A stretch of DNA of 29,581 nucleotides. It comes from DASRTE01 sp035316885 (GTDB lineage: Bacteria > Actinomycetota > Actinomycetes > Jiangellales > Jiangellaceae). The notes beneath the pieces are model-generated. The model worked only from the letters and a program-made list of their open reading frames with translations, was not told the origin of the DNA and did no database searches. Made by a program: the position numbers and the translations under genes. Positions 1-7,459 of this stretch are shown piece after piece (position 1 is the stretch's first letter; each line of letters starts with the position of its first letter). The stretch spans positions 1 through 29,581 of the forward strand of contig DATHII010000040.1 of the NCBI GenBank assembly GCA_035316885.1, given 5' to 3'.

Positions 1-552
1 CTGCCCGGCCGGGCATTGCTGCGTGCCCTGGTCACGGTCCCCCTCGTCCTCCCACCGGTCATCGGCGGCGTCGCCCTCCTGGTGGCCTTCGGGCGAAGCG
101 GCCTGATCGGTGGGTGGCTGTACGACGCGTTCGGCTTCTCAGTGCCGTTCACAACGGCGGCCGTTGTGCTGGCGCAGTCCTTCGTCGCGATGCCCTTCCT
201 GATAGTCGCCGTCGAGGGGGCGCTGCGAACGGCGGATCGCCGCTACGAAGGCGTCGCGGCCACGCTGGGCGCGTCCGAATGGACGACGTTCCGGCGGGTG
301 ACGCTGCCGAGCGTGGCCCCGGGCGTGCTCGCGGGCGCCGTGCTGTGCTGGGCAAGAGCACTGGGCGAGTTCGGTGCCACTATCACGTTCGCGGGCAGCT
401 TTCCCGGCACGACCCGGACGCTGCCGACGGCTGCGTATGCGGCCATCAACGCCGGTGAGATCGAGACCGCGATCGTGCTCAGCCTGCTGATGATGGCGGT
501 CTCCGTCACCGTCCTGGTCGCGCTGCGCGACCGGTGGGTGAGCACCCGATGA
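1..552 (+). CDS. modB: Molybdate ABC transporter permease, 5' truncated by window edge
   Basis: This is the inner-membrane permease of the molybdate importer; it passes molybdate from the periplasmic binding protein (ModA, presumably upstream and outside the window) into the cytoplasm. The reading frame is open from base 1, so the N-terminus is missing. Visible parts are several hydrophobic helices (VTVPLVLPPVIGG, AAVVLAQSFVAMPFLIV, a C-terminal VLSLLMMAVSVTVLVAL) and the binding-protein-dependent permease EAA loop, here EGVAATLGASEWTTFRRVTLP, followed by the GEFGATITFAG segment typical of ModB/CysT-type permeases. The stop overlaps the modC start in an ATGA arrangement, which points to translational coupling. 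Assignment as molybdate rather than sulfate rests on the ModC partner and the ModB-like loop. Confidence 0.9.
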   Translation: MPGRALLRALVTVPLVLPPVIGGVALLVAFGRSGLIGGWLYDAFGFSVPFTTAAVVLAQSFVAMPFLIVAVEGALRTADRRYEGVAATLGASEWTTFRRVTLPSVAPGVLAGAVLCWARALGEFGATITFAGSFPGTTRTLPTAAYAAINAGEIETAIVLSLLMMAVSVTVLVALRDRWVSTR

Positions 553-1601
553 GCCTGTCGGCGCAGCTGCTACTCGAGCGGGGGGGCTTCACCCTAGAGG
601 TGTCCTTCGCCGTCGGCTCGGGCGAGGTAGTGGTGTTGCTCGGTCCCAACGGAGCGGGCAAGTCGACGGTTCTGTCGACGCTGGCCGGACTCCTCCGCCC
701 TGATGCCGGGCGGATCGTCCTGGCCGACGTCGTGCTCGTCGACACCGCCACCCGGGTACATCTGACACCGCAGCAGCGCCAGGTCGGGCTGGTTCTCCAG
801 GACTACCTGCTCTTCCCCCACCTCTCGGCGGTCGAGAACATCGCGTTCGGGCTGCGCTCGCGCGGCGTCCCGCGCGGGACGGCGCGGGTCACGGCGTCCG
901 GATGGCTCGAGCGGATGGACCTTGCCGGACTGGGGGAGCGCCGCCCGCGTGAGCTCTCCGGCGGTCAGGCGCAGCGGGTAGCCCTGGCGCGCGCCCTGGC
1001 GGTCGATCCCGCCATGTTGCTGCTCGACGAGCCGTTGGCGGCGTTGGACGCCGGCACTCGGCCGACGGTGCGCGCCGACCTGCGCCGCCACCTCACGGCC
1101 TACGACGGCGCCACCGTACTGGTCACCCACGACCCGCTCGAGGCGCTCGTACTGGGCGATCGGATCATCGTGGTCGAACAGGGACACGTGGTCCAGGAAG
1201 GGCCCCCGGAAGAGCTGACCCGCCACCCCCGCACCGACTATGTCGCCCGGCTGGTCGGGCTGAACCTGTTGCAGGGCGAGGCACATGGACGGGTCGCGAC
1301 GCTCGGCCCGCACGGCACTGTCGCGATCGCTCACGATGCATCCGGGCCGGTCCACATCGCGTTCCCGCCCGCAGCGGTGACGCTGAGCCTGGATCGCCCG
1401 CACGGCTCGGCGCGCAACGCCTGGAGCGGACGGGTCAGTGACGTCGAGCGGCACGGCGACCTGGTCCGGATCACCGTCGACGGGCCGGTCCCGTTGCTGG
1501 CCGACATCACCCCGCTGGCCGTCGCCGACCTGGCTCTCGAACCCGGCGTAGAGGTGTGGGCGGCGGTCAAGGCCACCGAGGTGAGTGTCTACCCGGCCTG
1601 A
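549..1601 (+). CDS. modC: Molybdate ABC transporter ATP-binding protein
   Basis: This ATPase powers molybdate import with ModB. The chosen ATG overlaps the modB stop by four bases; an in-frame GTG 15 bases upstream is less likely. The 350-residue product has Walker A GPNGAGKST (residues about 32-40), a Q-loop (VLQDYLLFPHL), the ABC signature LSGGQAQRVALARAL, Walker B LLLDEPLAALD and the switch histidine in VTHD. After about residue 230 comes a C-terminal extension with TOBE-like beta segments, the oxyanion-binding regulatory domain usual in ModC. The domain order and length are normal for the family. A molybdopterin enzyme encoded about 6 kb downstream is a possible consumer of the metal, but no regulatory link is visible. 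Confidence 0.93.
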   Translation: MSLSAQLLLERGGFTLEVSFAVGSGEVVVLLGPNGAGKSTVLSTLAGLLRPDAGRIVLADVVLVDTATRVHLTPQQRQVGLVLQDYLLFPHLSAVENIAFGLRSRGVPRGTARVTASGWLERMDLAGLGERRPRELSGGQAQRVALARALAVDPAMLLLDEPLAALDAGTRPTVRADLRRHLTAYDGATVLVTHDPLEALVLGDRIIVVEQGHVVQEGPPEELTRHPRTDYVARLVGLNLLQGEAHGRVATLGPHGTVAIAHDASGPVHIAFPPAAVTLSLDRPHGSARNAWSGRVSDVERHGDLVRITVDGPVPLLADITPLAVADLALEPGVEVWAAVKATEVSVYPA

Positions 1602-1613
1602 GACGATGACGGT

Positions 1614-2144
1614 ATGGCCGGCAGAACGCGTGGGCGCGAGACGGTCGGCGACGCCGTGCGGAGCCTGGTCGTCCTGCTGGGGGTGATCGCGGCCGTCGTG
1701 GCCGCCTTCACGGTCATGCGACCAGATGCCCGGTCGCCCGATCCGGTCGACTACGGTTCGGCGCTCGACCACGTGCGCGGCGAGTACGCGTACCCGGTCC
1801 TCGCGCCGGACCCGGTTCCCGACGGCTGGCGGGCGACCAGTGTCGAGCACTCGTCCCTTCCCACCGGCGACCGCTGGCGGCTCGGTTTCCTCACCGGCGA
1901 CGGCGGCTTCGTCGGCCTCGAGCAGTCCGACGGCGAGATCGAGTCCTACCTGGCCGACCGGCTCGCCGAGTTCGGCGAGGACGGTGCCAGCGAGATCGCC
2001 GGAGCGACCTGGGAGCGCCGCGTCGAACAGGGCGATCGGACCGACCGGGCGCTCGTGCGCGTCGACGGCGGAGCCGCGACCATCGTGCTGGGCACCGAGC
2101 CCTACGACGTACTCGAGGCCTTCGTGGCGACCTTGTCGCCCTGA
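1614..2144 (+). CDS. DUF4245 family membrane-anchored protein
   Basis: A 176-residue protein with one N-terminal transmembrane helix (about residues 17-36, SLVVLLGVIAAVVAAFTVM) and a soluble extracytoplasmic domain containing the DUF4245-type stretches VDYGSALDHVR, YPVLAPDPVPDGWRATSV and RLGFLTGDGGFVGLEQSD. The biochemical role of the family is unknown. In actinomycetes these genes are often found next to exodeoxyribonuclease VII genes, as here. It starts 12 bases after modC and ends inside xseB on the opposite strand, with a 43-base convergent overlap. The start ATG gives the expected N-terminal anchor, but no strong Shine-Dalgarno sequence is seen. Confidence 0.85.
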   Translation: MAGRTRGRETVGDAVRSLVVLLGVIAAVVAAFTVMRPDARSPDPVDYGSALDHVRGEYAYPVLAPDPVPDGWRATSVEHSSLPTGDRWRLGFLTGDGGFVGLEQSDGEIESYLADRLAEFGEDGASEIAGATWERRVEQGDRTDRALVRVDGGAATIVLGTEPYDVLEAFVATLSP

Positions 2145-2371
2145 GCGGCGTCGAGGCGGCTGCGAGCGGCGTCGAGATAGCGCTCGCACAGGGCAGCCAG
2201 ATCCTCCCCGCGTTGCCACAGCGCGAGCGACTCCTCGAGAGTCACACCGCCCGCCTCGAGCTGACCGACGATGCGGACGAGCTCGTCCCGCGCCTGCTCG
2301 TAGGTGAGACCGGCTGTGTCGGCGCCACCGGCCACCGCGCCGGCATCGGCACCGTCCGACTTCGCCGCCAT
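2102..2371 (-). CDS. xseB: Exodeoxyribonuclease VII small subunit
   Basis: Small subunit of exonuclease VII, which with XseA degrades single-stranded DNA to short oligonucleotides. The 89-residue protein is mostly helical, with the family pattern YEQARDELVRIVGQLEAG, then LEESLALWQRGEDLA and LCERYLDAARSRLD. The first 20 residues are a low-complexity Ala/Gly/Asp leader that differs from the conserved core, so translation could start slightly later, though no better start is evident. It lies 37 bases downstream of xseA on the same strand, forming the usual xseA-xseB pair. Its last 43 bases overlap the convergent DUF4245 gene. Confidence 0.92.
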   Translation of the reverse strand: MAAKSDGADAGAVAGGADTAGLTYEQARDELVRIVGQLEAGGVTLEESLALWQRGEDLAALCERYLDAARSRLDAAQGDKVATKASSTS

Positions 2372-2408
2372 GCCGTCACCCTAACTGGCCGTCCATGGTC
2401 GCGGACCG

Positions 2409-3614
2409 TCAGTCGACCGTCGCGCCCAATTCGCCGTCGGCGAGGCGGATGCCCACGTGCTCCCCGGCCGCGACGTCACCGATCGAGCGGAGCACGGTGC
2501 CGTCGACACGCCGGACGATCGCGTAGCCCCGGTCCAACGTGGCCGCGGGGGACAGGGCGCGGATCCGGGCCCGGGTGTGCCCGACGTCATCGCTCGCGCG
2601 GTCGAGAGCGTGGCGGATCAAGCGGCGGCTGCGTCCGGACAGGTCGGCCAGCTCCGCTGCCCGCATGCGCAGTCCCGACACCGGATCCGCGAGCACCGGT
2701 CGAGATCGCAGGGCGGCCAGCGCTGCCCTGTCCCGGTCGAGCCGGTGCACGAGGGACGAGCGGAGCCGGTCCAAGGCCCGCCCGACGCCACGGCTCTCCT
2801 CCTCGACGTCGGGCACCACACGCTTGGCCGCGTCGGTGGGGGTGGATGCGCGGACGTCGGCGACCAGATCGACCAGAGGCGAGTCGCTCTCGTGGCCGAT
2901 CGCGCTGACCACCGGCGTGCGGGTCGCGGCGACGGCACGCACCAGTGTCTCGTCGGAGAACGGCAACAGATCCTCGACAGACCCACCGCCGCGGGCGAGC
3001 ACGACCACGTCGACCTCGGGGTCGCGGTCGAGCGTCCGTAGTGCTTCGACGACCTGCACCACTGCGGACGACCCCTGGACGGCGACCTCCAGGACGCGGA
3101 AGCGCACCGCCGGCCAGCGGCGTCGCGCGTTCTCGAGCACGTCGTGCTCCGCCGCCGAGCCGCGCCCGCACACCAGCCCTACGACCCTGGGCAGGAACGG
3201 CAGACGACGCTTGTGCTCCGCAGCGAACAGACCCTCGGTCTCGAGCATCCGACGGAGCCGTTCGATGCGGGCCAGCAGTTCGCCGAGGCCGATCTGACGG
3301 ATCTCGTCCGCGGCCAGCGAGAGCGTCCCCCGGGTGAAGTACCAGGACGGCTTCGCGTGCACCACGACCCGGGCACCCTCGAGGACGGGTGGCTCGACCG
3401 CGTCGAGCACCTGACGTGGACACGTCACCTGCAGCGACAGATCGGCTGCGGGATCGCGCAGGGTGAGGAACGCAGTCTGCGTGCCCGGCCGGCGGGTCAG
3501 CTGGGCGACCTGGCCCTCCACCCAGATCGGCCCGAGCCGGGCGATCCAACCGCCGATCGCCTGTGACACGACGCGGACCGGTGCCGGTTTCTCGGGCGAG
3601 GTCTGCAGAGCCAC
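2409..3614 (-). CDS. xseA: Exodeoxyribonuclease VII large subunit
   Basis: Catalytic subunit of exonuclease VII. The 401-residue product has an N-terminal OB-fold (WVEGQVAQLTRRPGTQTAFLTLRD, shown only in part: residues about 31-54), a central catalytic domain with VGLVCGRGSAAEHDVLENARRR, VVVLARGGGSVEDLLPFSDE, VVSAIGHESDSPLVD and VADVRASTPTDAAKR, then a coiled-coil region and a C-terminal segment with LDRGYAIVRR. These are the canonical XseA motifs in the expected order and at normal length. The gene starts close to a dispersed palindromic repeat and is divergent from ispH, so its promoter must lie within or very near that repeat. Confidence 0.95.
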   Translation of the reverse strand: MALQTSPEKPAPVRVVSQAIGGWIARLGPIWVEGQVAQLTRRPGTQTAFLTLRDPAADLSLQVTCPRQVLDAVEPPVLEGARVVVHAKPSWYFTRGTLSLAADEIRQIGLGELLARIERLRRMLETEGLFAAEHKRRLPFLPRVVGLVCGRGSAAEHDVLENARRRWPAVRFRVLEVAVQGSSAVVQVVEALRTLDRDPEVDVVVLARGGGSVEDLLPFSDETLVRAVAATRTPVVSAIGHESDSPLVDLVADVRASTPTDAAKRVVPDVEEESRGVGRALDRLRSSLVHRLDRDRAALAALRSRPVLADPVSGLRMRAAELADLSGRSRRLIRHALDRASDDVGHTRARIRALSPAATLDRGYAIVRRVDGTVLRSIGDVAAGEHVGIRLADGELGATVD

Positions 3615-3644
3615 GCTGCAGCACCGTACCCGGGCGCTGGTCTT

Positions 3645-3726
3645 TGATCACATTCACCATGCTCGTGGACCGTTCACCAGGGTTCTGCGCCTGGTGAACC
3701 GTCTCCCGGGGTGGTGAACGTGATCA
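3645..3726. repeat. Nested-palindrome dispersed repeat, copy A
   Basis: An 82-bp element between the divergent xseA and ispH genes. The outer arms are 3645-3659 (TGATCACATTCACCA) and 3712-3726 (TGGTGAACGTGATCA), inverted repeats with one mismatch. Inside is a 10-bp perfect stem, 3672-3681 against 3690-3699 (GTTCACCAGG / CCTGGTGAAC), with an 8-base loop. The TTCACC/GGTGAA core therefore occurs four times. A closely similar element lies at 18557-18630 in the same orientation. It could be a REP-like intergenic repeat, a small MITE, or a multi-site operator. It occupies most of the 160-bp space where two promoters are expected. Confidence 0.8.
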
Positions 3727-3762
3727 ACGGACGGGGGGAGCCCCGCGCCAGGGGAGCGTCCC

Positions 3763-3768
3763 TACCAT
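3763..3768 (+). promoter_or_regulatory. Putative -10 box of ispH (leaderless)
   Basis: TACCAT fits the actinobacterial TANNNT -10 pattern and ends 6 bases before the ispH ATG, so transcription would begin at or next to the start codon. No Shine-Dalgarno sequence precedes the ATG, in keeping with a leaderless message. The corresponding -35 region falls in the G-rich stretch just after repeat copy A. Confidence 0.5.
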
Positions 3769-3774
3769 GGGGGT

Positions 3775-4734
3775 ATGAGTACTTCCGAGGGCCGGGTCCT
3801 GCTCGCCGCGCCGCGTGGGTACTGCGCCGGTGTCGACCGGGCGGTCGTGACCGTCGAGAAGGCGCTCGACTTGTACGGCGCGCCCGTCTACGTACGCAAG
3901 CAGATCGTGCACAACAGGCACGTCGTCGAGACACTCGAGGAGCGCGGGGCGGTCTTCGTCGACGAGTTGGACGAGGTTCCCGAGGGTGCCCTGGTGGTCT
4001 TCTCCGCGCACGGCGTCTCCCCGATGGTGCATGCCGAGGCGTCGCGCCGGGGCCTGCGAACCATCGACGCCACCTGCCCGCTGGTGACGAAGGTCCACAA
4101 CGAGGCCAAACGGTTCGCGAAGGACGACCTCGACATCGTGCTGATCGGCCACGAGGGGCACGAGGAGGTCGAGGGCACGTCGGGAGAGGCGCCCGAGCAC
4201 ATCCAGCTTGTTCAGAGTCCAGCAGACGTCGGGTCGGTGACGGTGCGCGACCCGTCCCGCGTGGTGTGGCTGTCGCAGACGACGCTGTCGGTCGACGAGG
4301 CCTACGAAACCGTGACGAAGCTGCGCGAGCGCTTCCCCGCGCTGATCAGTCCGCCGAGTGACGACATCTGCTACGCGACCCAGAACCGGCAGGTGGCGGT
4401 CAAGGAGATCGCCACTGAATCCGACCTGGTCCTGGTGGTGGGATCGGCGAACTCGTCCAACTCGGTCCGGCTGGTGGAGGTGGCCCTCGACGCGGGGGCC
4501 GGCGCGGCGTACCGGGTCGACAACGCCGAGGAGATCGACGAAGCGTGGCTGGACGGTGTCGGAACCGTCGGCCTCACCAGCGGCGCCTCGGTGCCGGAGG
4601 AGCTGGTTCAGGGTGTGGTCACCTGGCTCGGCGAACACGGCTACCCGATCGTCGACGAGCACCGCACCACCGAAGAGTCGTTGATCTTCTCGTTGCCGCG
4701 CGAGCTCCGTCGTGATCTCAAGGGCGTCGGCTGA
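3775..4734 (+). CDS. ispH: 4-hydroxy-3-methylbut-2-enyl diphosphate reductase
   Basis: Last enzyme of the non-mevalonate (MEP) isoprenoid pathway; it reduces HMBPP to IPP and DMAPP using an iron-sulfur cluster. The 319-residue product contains all three cluster cysteines: C17 in APRGYCAGVDRA, C101 in DATCPLVTKVH and C199 in DDICYATQNRQ. Also present are FSAHGVSP, the GHEGHEEVEG segment, SQTTLSVDE and SANSSNSVRL, which form the substrate site. Length is normal for the family. The start is supported by the N-terminal alignment and the upstream -10 box. Divergent from xseA. Confidence 0.97.
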   Translation: MSTSEGRVLLAAPRGYCAGVDRAVVTVEKALDLYGAPVYVRKQIVHNRHVVETLEERGAVFVDELDEVPEGALVVFSAHGVSPMVHAEASRRGLRTIDATCPLVTKVHNEAKRFAKDDLDIVLIGHEGHEEVEGTSGEAPEHIQLVQSPADVGSVTVRDPSRVVWLSQTTLSVDEAYETVTKLRERFPALISPPSDDICYATQNRQVAVKEIATESDLVLVVGSANSSNSVRLVEVALDAGAGAAYRVDNAEEIDEAWLDGVGTVGLTSGASVPEELVQGVVTWLGEHGYPIVDEHRTTEESLIFSLPRELRRDLKGVG

Positions 4735-4762
4735 CTCTCGGCCGGACGAAATAGGCGTCGAC

Positions 4763-5185
4763 CTAGGACTTGTCGTCGTTCCAGAACGCAGAGGCGATCA
4801 CGACGATGGCCCAGATGCCGAGCGGGATGGCCGGCCAGAAGTCCTGGAGCTCGCCGCTGGACAGGCTGCTGATCCCCCAAATGCCGATCATGACGACGGC
4901 GCCGCCGAGCCAGGTCTTCCACATGTCCAACAATGCTCGGACGTCGTTGCGCCGCTTCTCCGGCGCGGCTGACTTCTCGTGGCGCTCCGCCGGGATCGGC
5001 AGGTCGGAAGTGAGCCGGTCGAGCTCGCCGTAGGTGGCCGACGTCCACACCGCGTCGAGGCGCCGCTGATACTCGTCGACATCGAGGCGGCCCTCGCCGA
5101 AGGCGTCGCGCAGGTCTTCGGCGACCGCCTCGCGATCGGCGTCGCTTGCTCGCTGGTCGTCGGGCCTGGCCGGCACGTTCGCCAT
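4763..5185 (-). CDS. DUF1707 domain membrane protein
   Basis: A 140-residue protein with an N-terminal DUF1707 domain (about residues 12-62: RASDADREAVAEDLRDAF, then LDVDEYQRRLDAVWTSATYG and ELDRLTSDLP), a linker, and two hydrophobic segments (WLGGAVVMIGIWGISSL and FWPAIPLGIWAIVVIASAFW). DUF1707 proteins are common in actinomycetes and are thought to be small membrane-associated proteins, sometimes tied to envelope sensing; no reaction is known. The start at the ATG giving MANVPARPDD is preferred over a longer frame because a TATCCT box lies 6 bases upstream and the DUF1707 homology begins soon after. Convergent with ispH. Confidence 0.88.
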   Translation of the reverse strand: MANVPARPDDQRASDADREAVAEDLRDAFGEGRLDVDEYQRRLDAVWTSATYGELDRLTSDLPIPAERHEKSAAPEKRRNDVRALLDMWKTWLGGAVVMIGIWGISSLSSGELQDFWPAIPLGIWAIVVIASAFWNDDKS

Positions 5186-5191
5186 CAGTTC

Positions 5192-5197
5192 AGGATA
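5192..5197 (-). promoter_or_regulatory. Putative -10 box of the DUF1707 gene
   Basis: On the minus strand this reads TATCCT, a TANNNT -10 match, ending 6 bases before the ATG at 5185. It suggests a leaderless transcript and favours this start over the longer upstream frame, which would run back into the rmuC stop. Confidence 0.5.
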
Positions 5198-5210
5198 TGG
5201 GAACAGCCGT

Positions 5211-6650
5211 TCAGCCCTTGGTGCCGTCGCGCGCCGGCCTGAGTGATGCCGCTTCGACGCCGTAGCGCGCATCGGCCTCGATCTCGTCGATCGCCACCAG
5301 CGCGTCGGTGGCCGACGCGACCAGCTCGGGTGCCTGGACGTGGCGGGTCACCCGGTCGAGCTGGTCGGCGGGCTCGAGTCCGGCGTCGGCGACGCCCAGG
5401 TCGGCCATCTTGCGGGCCGTGACGAGAACGCGGCTCTCGATCGAGCTGACGGTCTCGTTGTATGCGCGCACCGCGCCGTCGAGCTGGCGGCCGAGCTTGC
5501 TGACGTGGCCGCCCATGGTCGAGAGCCGGCCGTGCAGCTCCTTGCCCAGGCTGAGGACCTGCGCGGCGTTGCGCGCCAGGGCCTCCTGCCGCCAGGTGTA
5601 CGCGACCGTACGGAGCAGCGCGACCAGTGTCGCCGGCGTCGCGATGACGACGTTGCGCTCGAAGGCGTGCTCGAGCAGCGTCGGGTCCTGCTCGAGCGCG
5701 GCGTTGAGGAAGACCTCAGCGGGCACGAACATGACGACGAACTCCGGCGCCGGCTCGAACTGGTCCCAGTACCGCTTCGCACCGAGGGCGTCGATGTGCC
5801 CCTTGAGGTGGCGGGCGTGTGCCGCGAGCCGCGCGGTGTGGGTGGCGTCGTCGCGGGCCTCCATCGCTTCGAGGTAGCCGTTGAACGAGACCTTGGAGTC
5901 GACGACGACCTGCTTGCCGCCGGCAAGGCGGACCACGAGGTCGGGTCGCAACCTGCCGTCGGCGGTCTCGGCGGTCGCCTGCTCGGAGAAGTCGACGTGG
6001 GCGAGCATGCCGGCCGCCTCGACCACCCGGCGCAGCTGGAGCTCGCCCCACCGGCCTCGCACCTGGGGGGCCCGCAGTGCCGCCACGAGCTGGCTGGTCT
6101 CGGCCCGGAGCAACTCGGAGGTCTGGCTCATGCCGCGGACCTGCTCACGCAGCTCGGCGTATGCCCCGGCCCGGGTGCGCTCGACGGCGCCGAGCTGGGC
6201 CTCGACCTTGCCCAGCTGCTCGGCCAGCGGCTTCACCAACTGGTCGACGGCCTGGCGGCGCTGCTCGAGCTCGGCGACGGCGCGCTGCTCGCTGCCCTTG
6301 AGGTGCTCGCCCGCGAGCTGGAGGAACTGCTCGTTGTTGCTGCGCAGCGCCTGGGCCGACAACCGCTCGAACTCGTGGACGAGCCGCTGCTGCTCCTGTG
6401 CGGCGGACTGGGCATGTGCAAGCTCGGCGTCGAGCCGGACGCGCTCGGAGTCGACTTCGCGCAGCCTGGCTTCCACCGCCGCCCGCTCCTGGATGACGGC
6501 GTCGCGCTCAGCACGCAGCGTGTCGCGTTCGGCGCGTGCGGCGTCGCGCCCGGCGACCGTGCCGGCCGACCGTGAACGCACCGCGAGCGCGCCCAGTGCA
6601 GCGCCGACGAGCATGCCGAGCGCCAGCAGAAGCAGGTCGATGCCCTCCAT
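5211..6650 (-). CDS. rmuC: DNA recombination protein RmuC
   Basis: RmuC-family protein, a nuclease-fold protein reported to limit DNA inversions at short repeats. The 479-residue product begins with a membrane-spanning helix (MEGIDLLLLALGMLVGAAL), followed by a long Arg/Glu/Ala-rich coiled coil (about residues 30-165) and the RmuC domain with LRAPQVRGRWGELQLRRVVE, FSEQATAETADGRLRPDLVV, VVDSKVSFNGYLEAME, the KRYWDQFEPAPEFVVMFVP region and IATPATLVALLRTVAYTWR. The ATG giving MEGIDLL was chosen because the 17 residues before it are not hydrophobic and do not look like family sequence. The stop lies 26 bases before the start of the DUF1707 gene on the same strand. Confidence 0.93.
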   Translation of the reverse strand: MEGIDLLLLALGMLVGAALGALAVRSRSAGTVAGRDAARAERDTLRAERDAVIQERAAVEARLREVDSERVRLDAELAHAQSAAQEQQRLVHEFERLSAQALRSNNEQFLQLAGEHLKGSEQRAVAELEQRRQAVDQLVKPLAEQLGKVEAQLGAVERTRAGAYAELREQVRGMSQTSELLRAETSQLVAALRAPQVRGRWGELQLRRVVEAAGMLAHVDFSEQATAETADGRLRPDLVVRLAGGKQVVVDSKVSFNGYLEAMEARDDATHTARLAAHARHLKGHIDALGAKRYWDQFEPAPEFVVMFVPAEVFLNAALEQDPTLLEHAFERNVVIATPATLVALLRTVAYTWRQEALARNAAQVLSLGKELHGRLSTMGGHVSKLGRQLDGAVRAYNETVSSIESRVLVTARKMADLGVADAGLEPADQLDRVTRHVQAPELVASATDALVAIDEIEADARYGVEAASLRPARDGTKG

Positions 6651-6728
6651 GAGGCCACTCTGACGGGTACCCCGGACATCGTCGGGGAGGCGCGTCGGCA
6701 TCGCGCCCTGGTGTTGCGCGGCGCTATG

Positions 6729-7268
6729 TCACCGTAGGCCGGTGAGCACCGCGCGTACACCGTCGACGAGCACCCGCTCGCCGGCTTCGGGCGAGTCGAC
6801 GAGCCATCCGGGCAAGGCGCTGAGCTGCGCGTGAGTGAGCTCGATGCTGGTGAGGCCGTGCATGGCCGTCCACAACAGATAGGACGGCCGGCCCGGGTCG
6901 TTGCCGGCGAGCTGTCCACTCGCCTGCGCCCGGCCGACCTCGTCGGCGAGAAGCGCGAACGTCATGCCCAGCGCCTCGGTTCGCAGCTGTGGCGGCGGGT
7001 CGAAGTCGGGCAGTGCACGCTCGAACATGAGGGCATAGAGGGCAGGGCGGTCGAGGGCAAACCGCCGGTACGCAGTGGCCATGGCGACGATGCGTTCGTC
7101 GGGGTCCTGAGCGCCCGGACCGATCATCTCCGTCGGAGCCGCGGAGAGCGCGTCGCGCAGCACTTCGAAGCCCCTGCGATACACCGCCTCTACCATGCCG
7201 GTCCGGCCGCCGAACTTGGTGTAGATGCACATGGTGGACGAGCCGGCGAGCTTCGCCACCCGCCGCAC
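6729..7268 (-). CDS. TetR family transcriptional regulator, start region disrupted
   Basis: TetR-type repressor. The longest frame with a standard start is a GTG at 7268 (179 residues), but this begins inside the DNA-binding helix-turn-helix (VRRVAKLAGSSTMCIYTKFG). The same frame continues upstream to about 7366 with IRERIVAAGLLALSDDN, the normal first HTH helix, yet has no ATG, GTG or TTG. An ATG is present at 7359-7357 but is one base out of frame; removing one C from the CCC run at 7355-7357 would give MATQDDADIRERIV, a normal N-terminus. The C-terminal ligand domain appears intact (LDRPALYALMFERALPDFD; MHGLTSIELTHAQLSALPG). It is divergent from the molybdopterin oxidoreductase and may regulate it. 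Confidence 0.75.
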   Translation of the reverse strand: MRRVAKLAGSSTMCIYTKFGGRTGMVEAVYRRGFEVLRDALSAAPTEMIGPGAQDPDERIVAMATAYRRFALDRPALYALMFERALPDFDPPPQLRTEALGMTFALLADEVGRAQASGQLAGNDPGRPSYLLWTAMHGLTSIELTHAQLSALPGWLVDSPEAGERVLVDGVRAVLTGLR

Positions 7269-7459
7269 GGTCAGTTCGGTGGCGTTGTCGTCGCTCAGAG
7301 CCAGCAGCCCGGCCGCGACGATCCGCTCGCGGATGTCCGCGTCGTCTTGGGTGGCCCATCTGGCGTGTCACCAACCTGACTCTCCTGCTCGCGCTGCTGC
7401 TCGCGTTCGCCACTGGTCTCGGTGCCGTTGCCAACGGATCGGCACCCGGACGGTGGGTC

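Noticed and set aside
594..2219. A 541-codon open frame on the minus strand opposite modC and DUF4245
   Set aside because: Composition is Arg/Gly/Asp-rich shadow sequence; modC and DUF4245 on the plus strand have clear family motifs.
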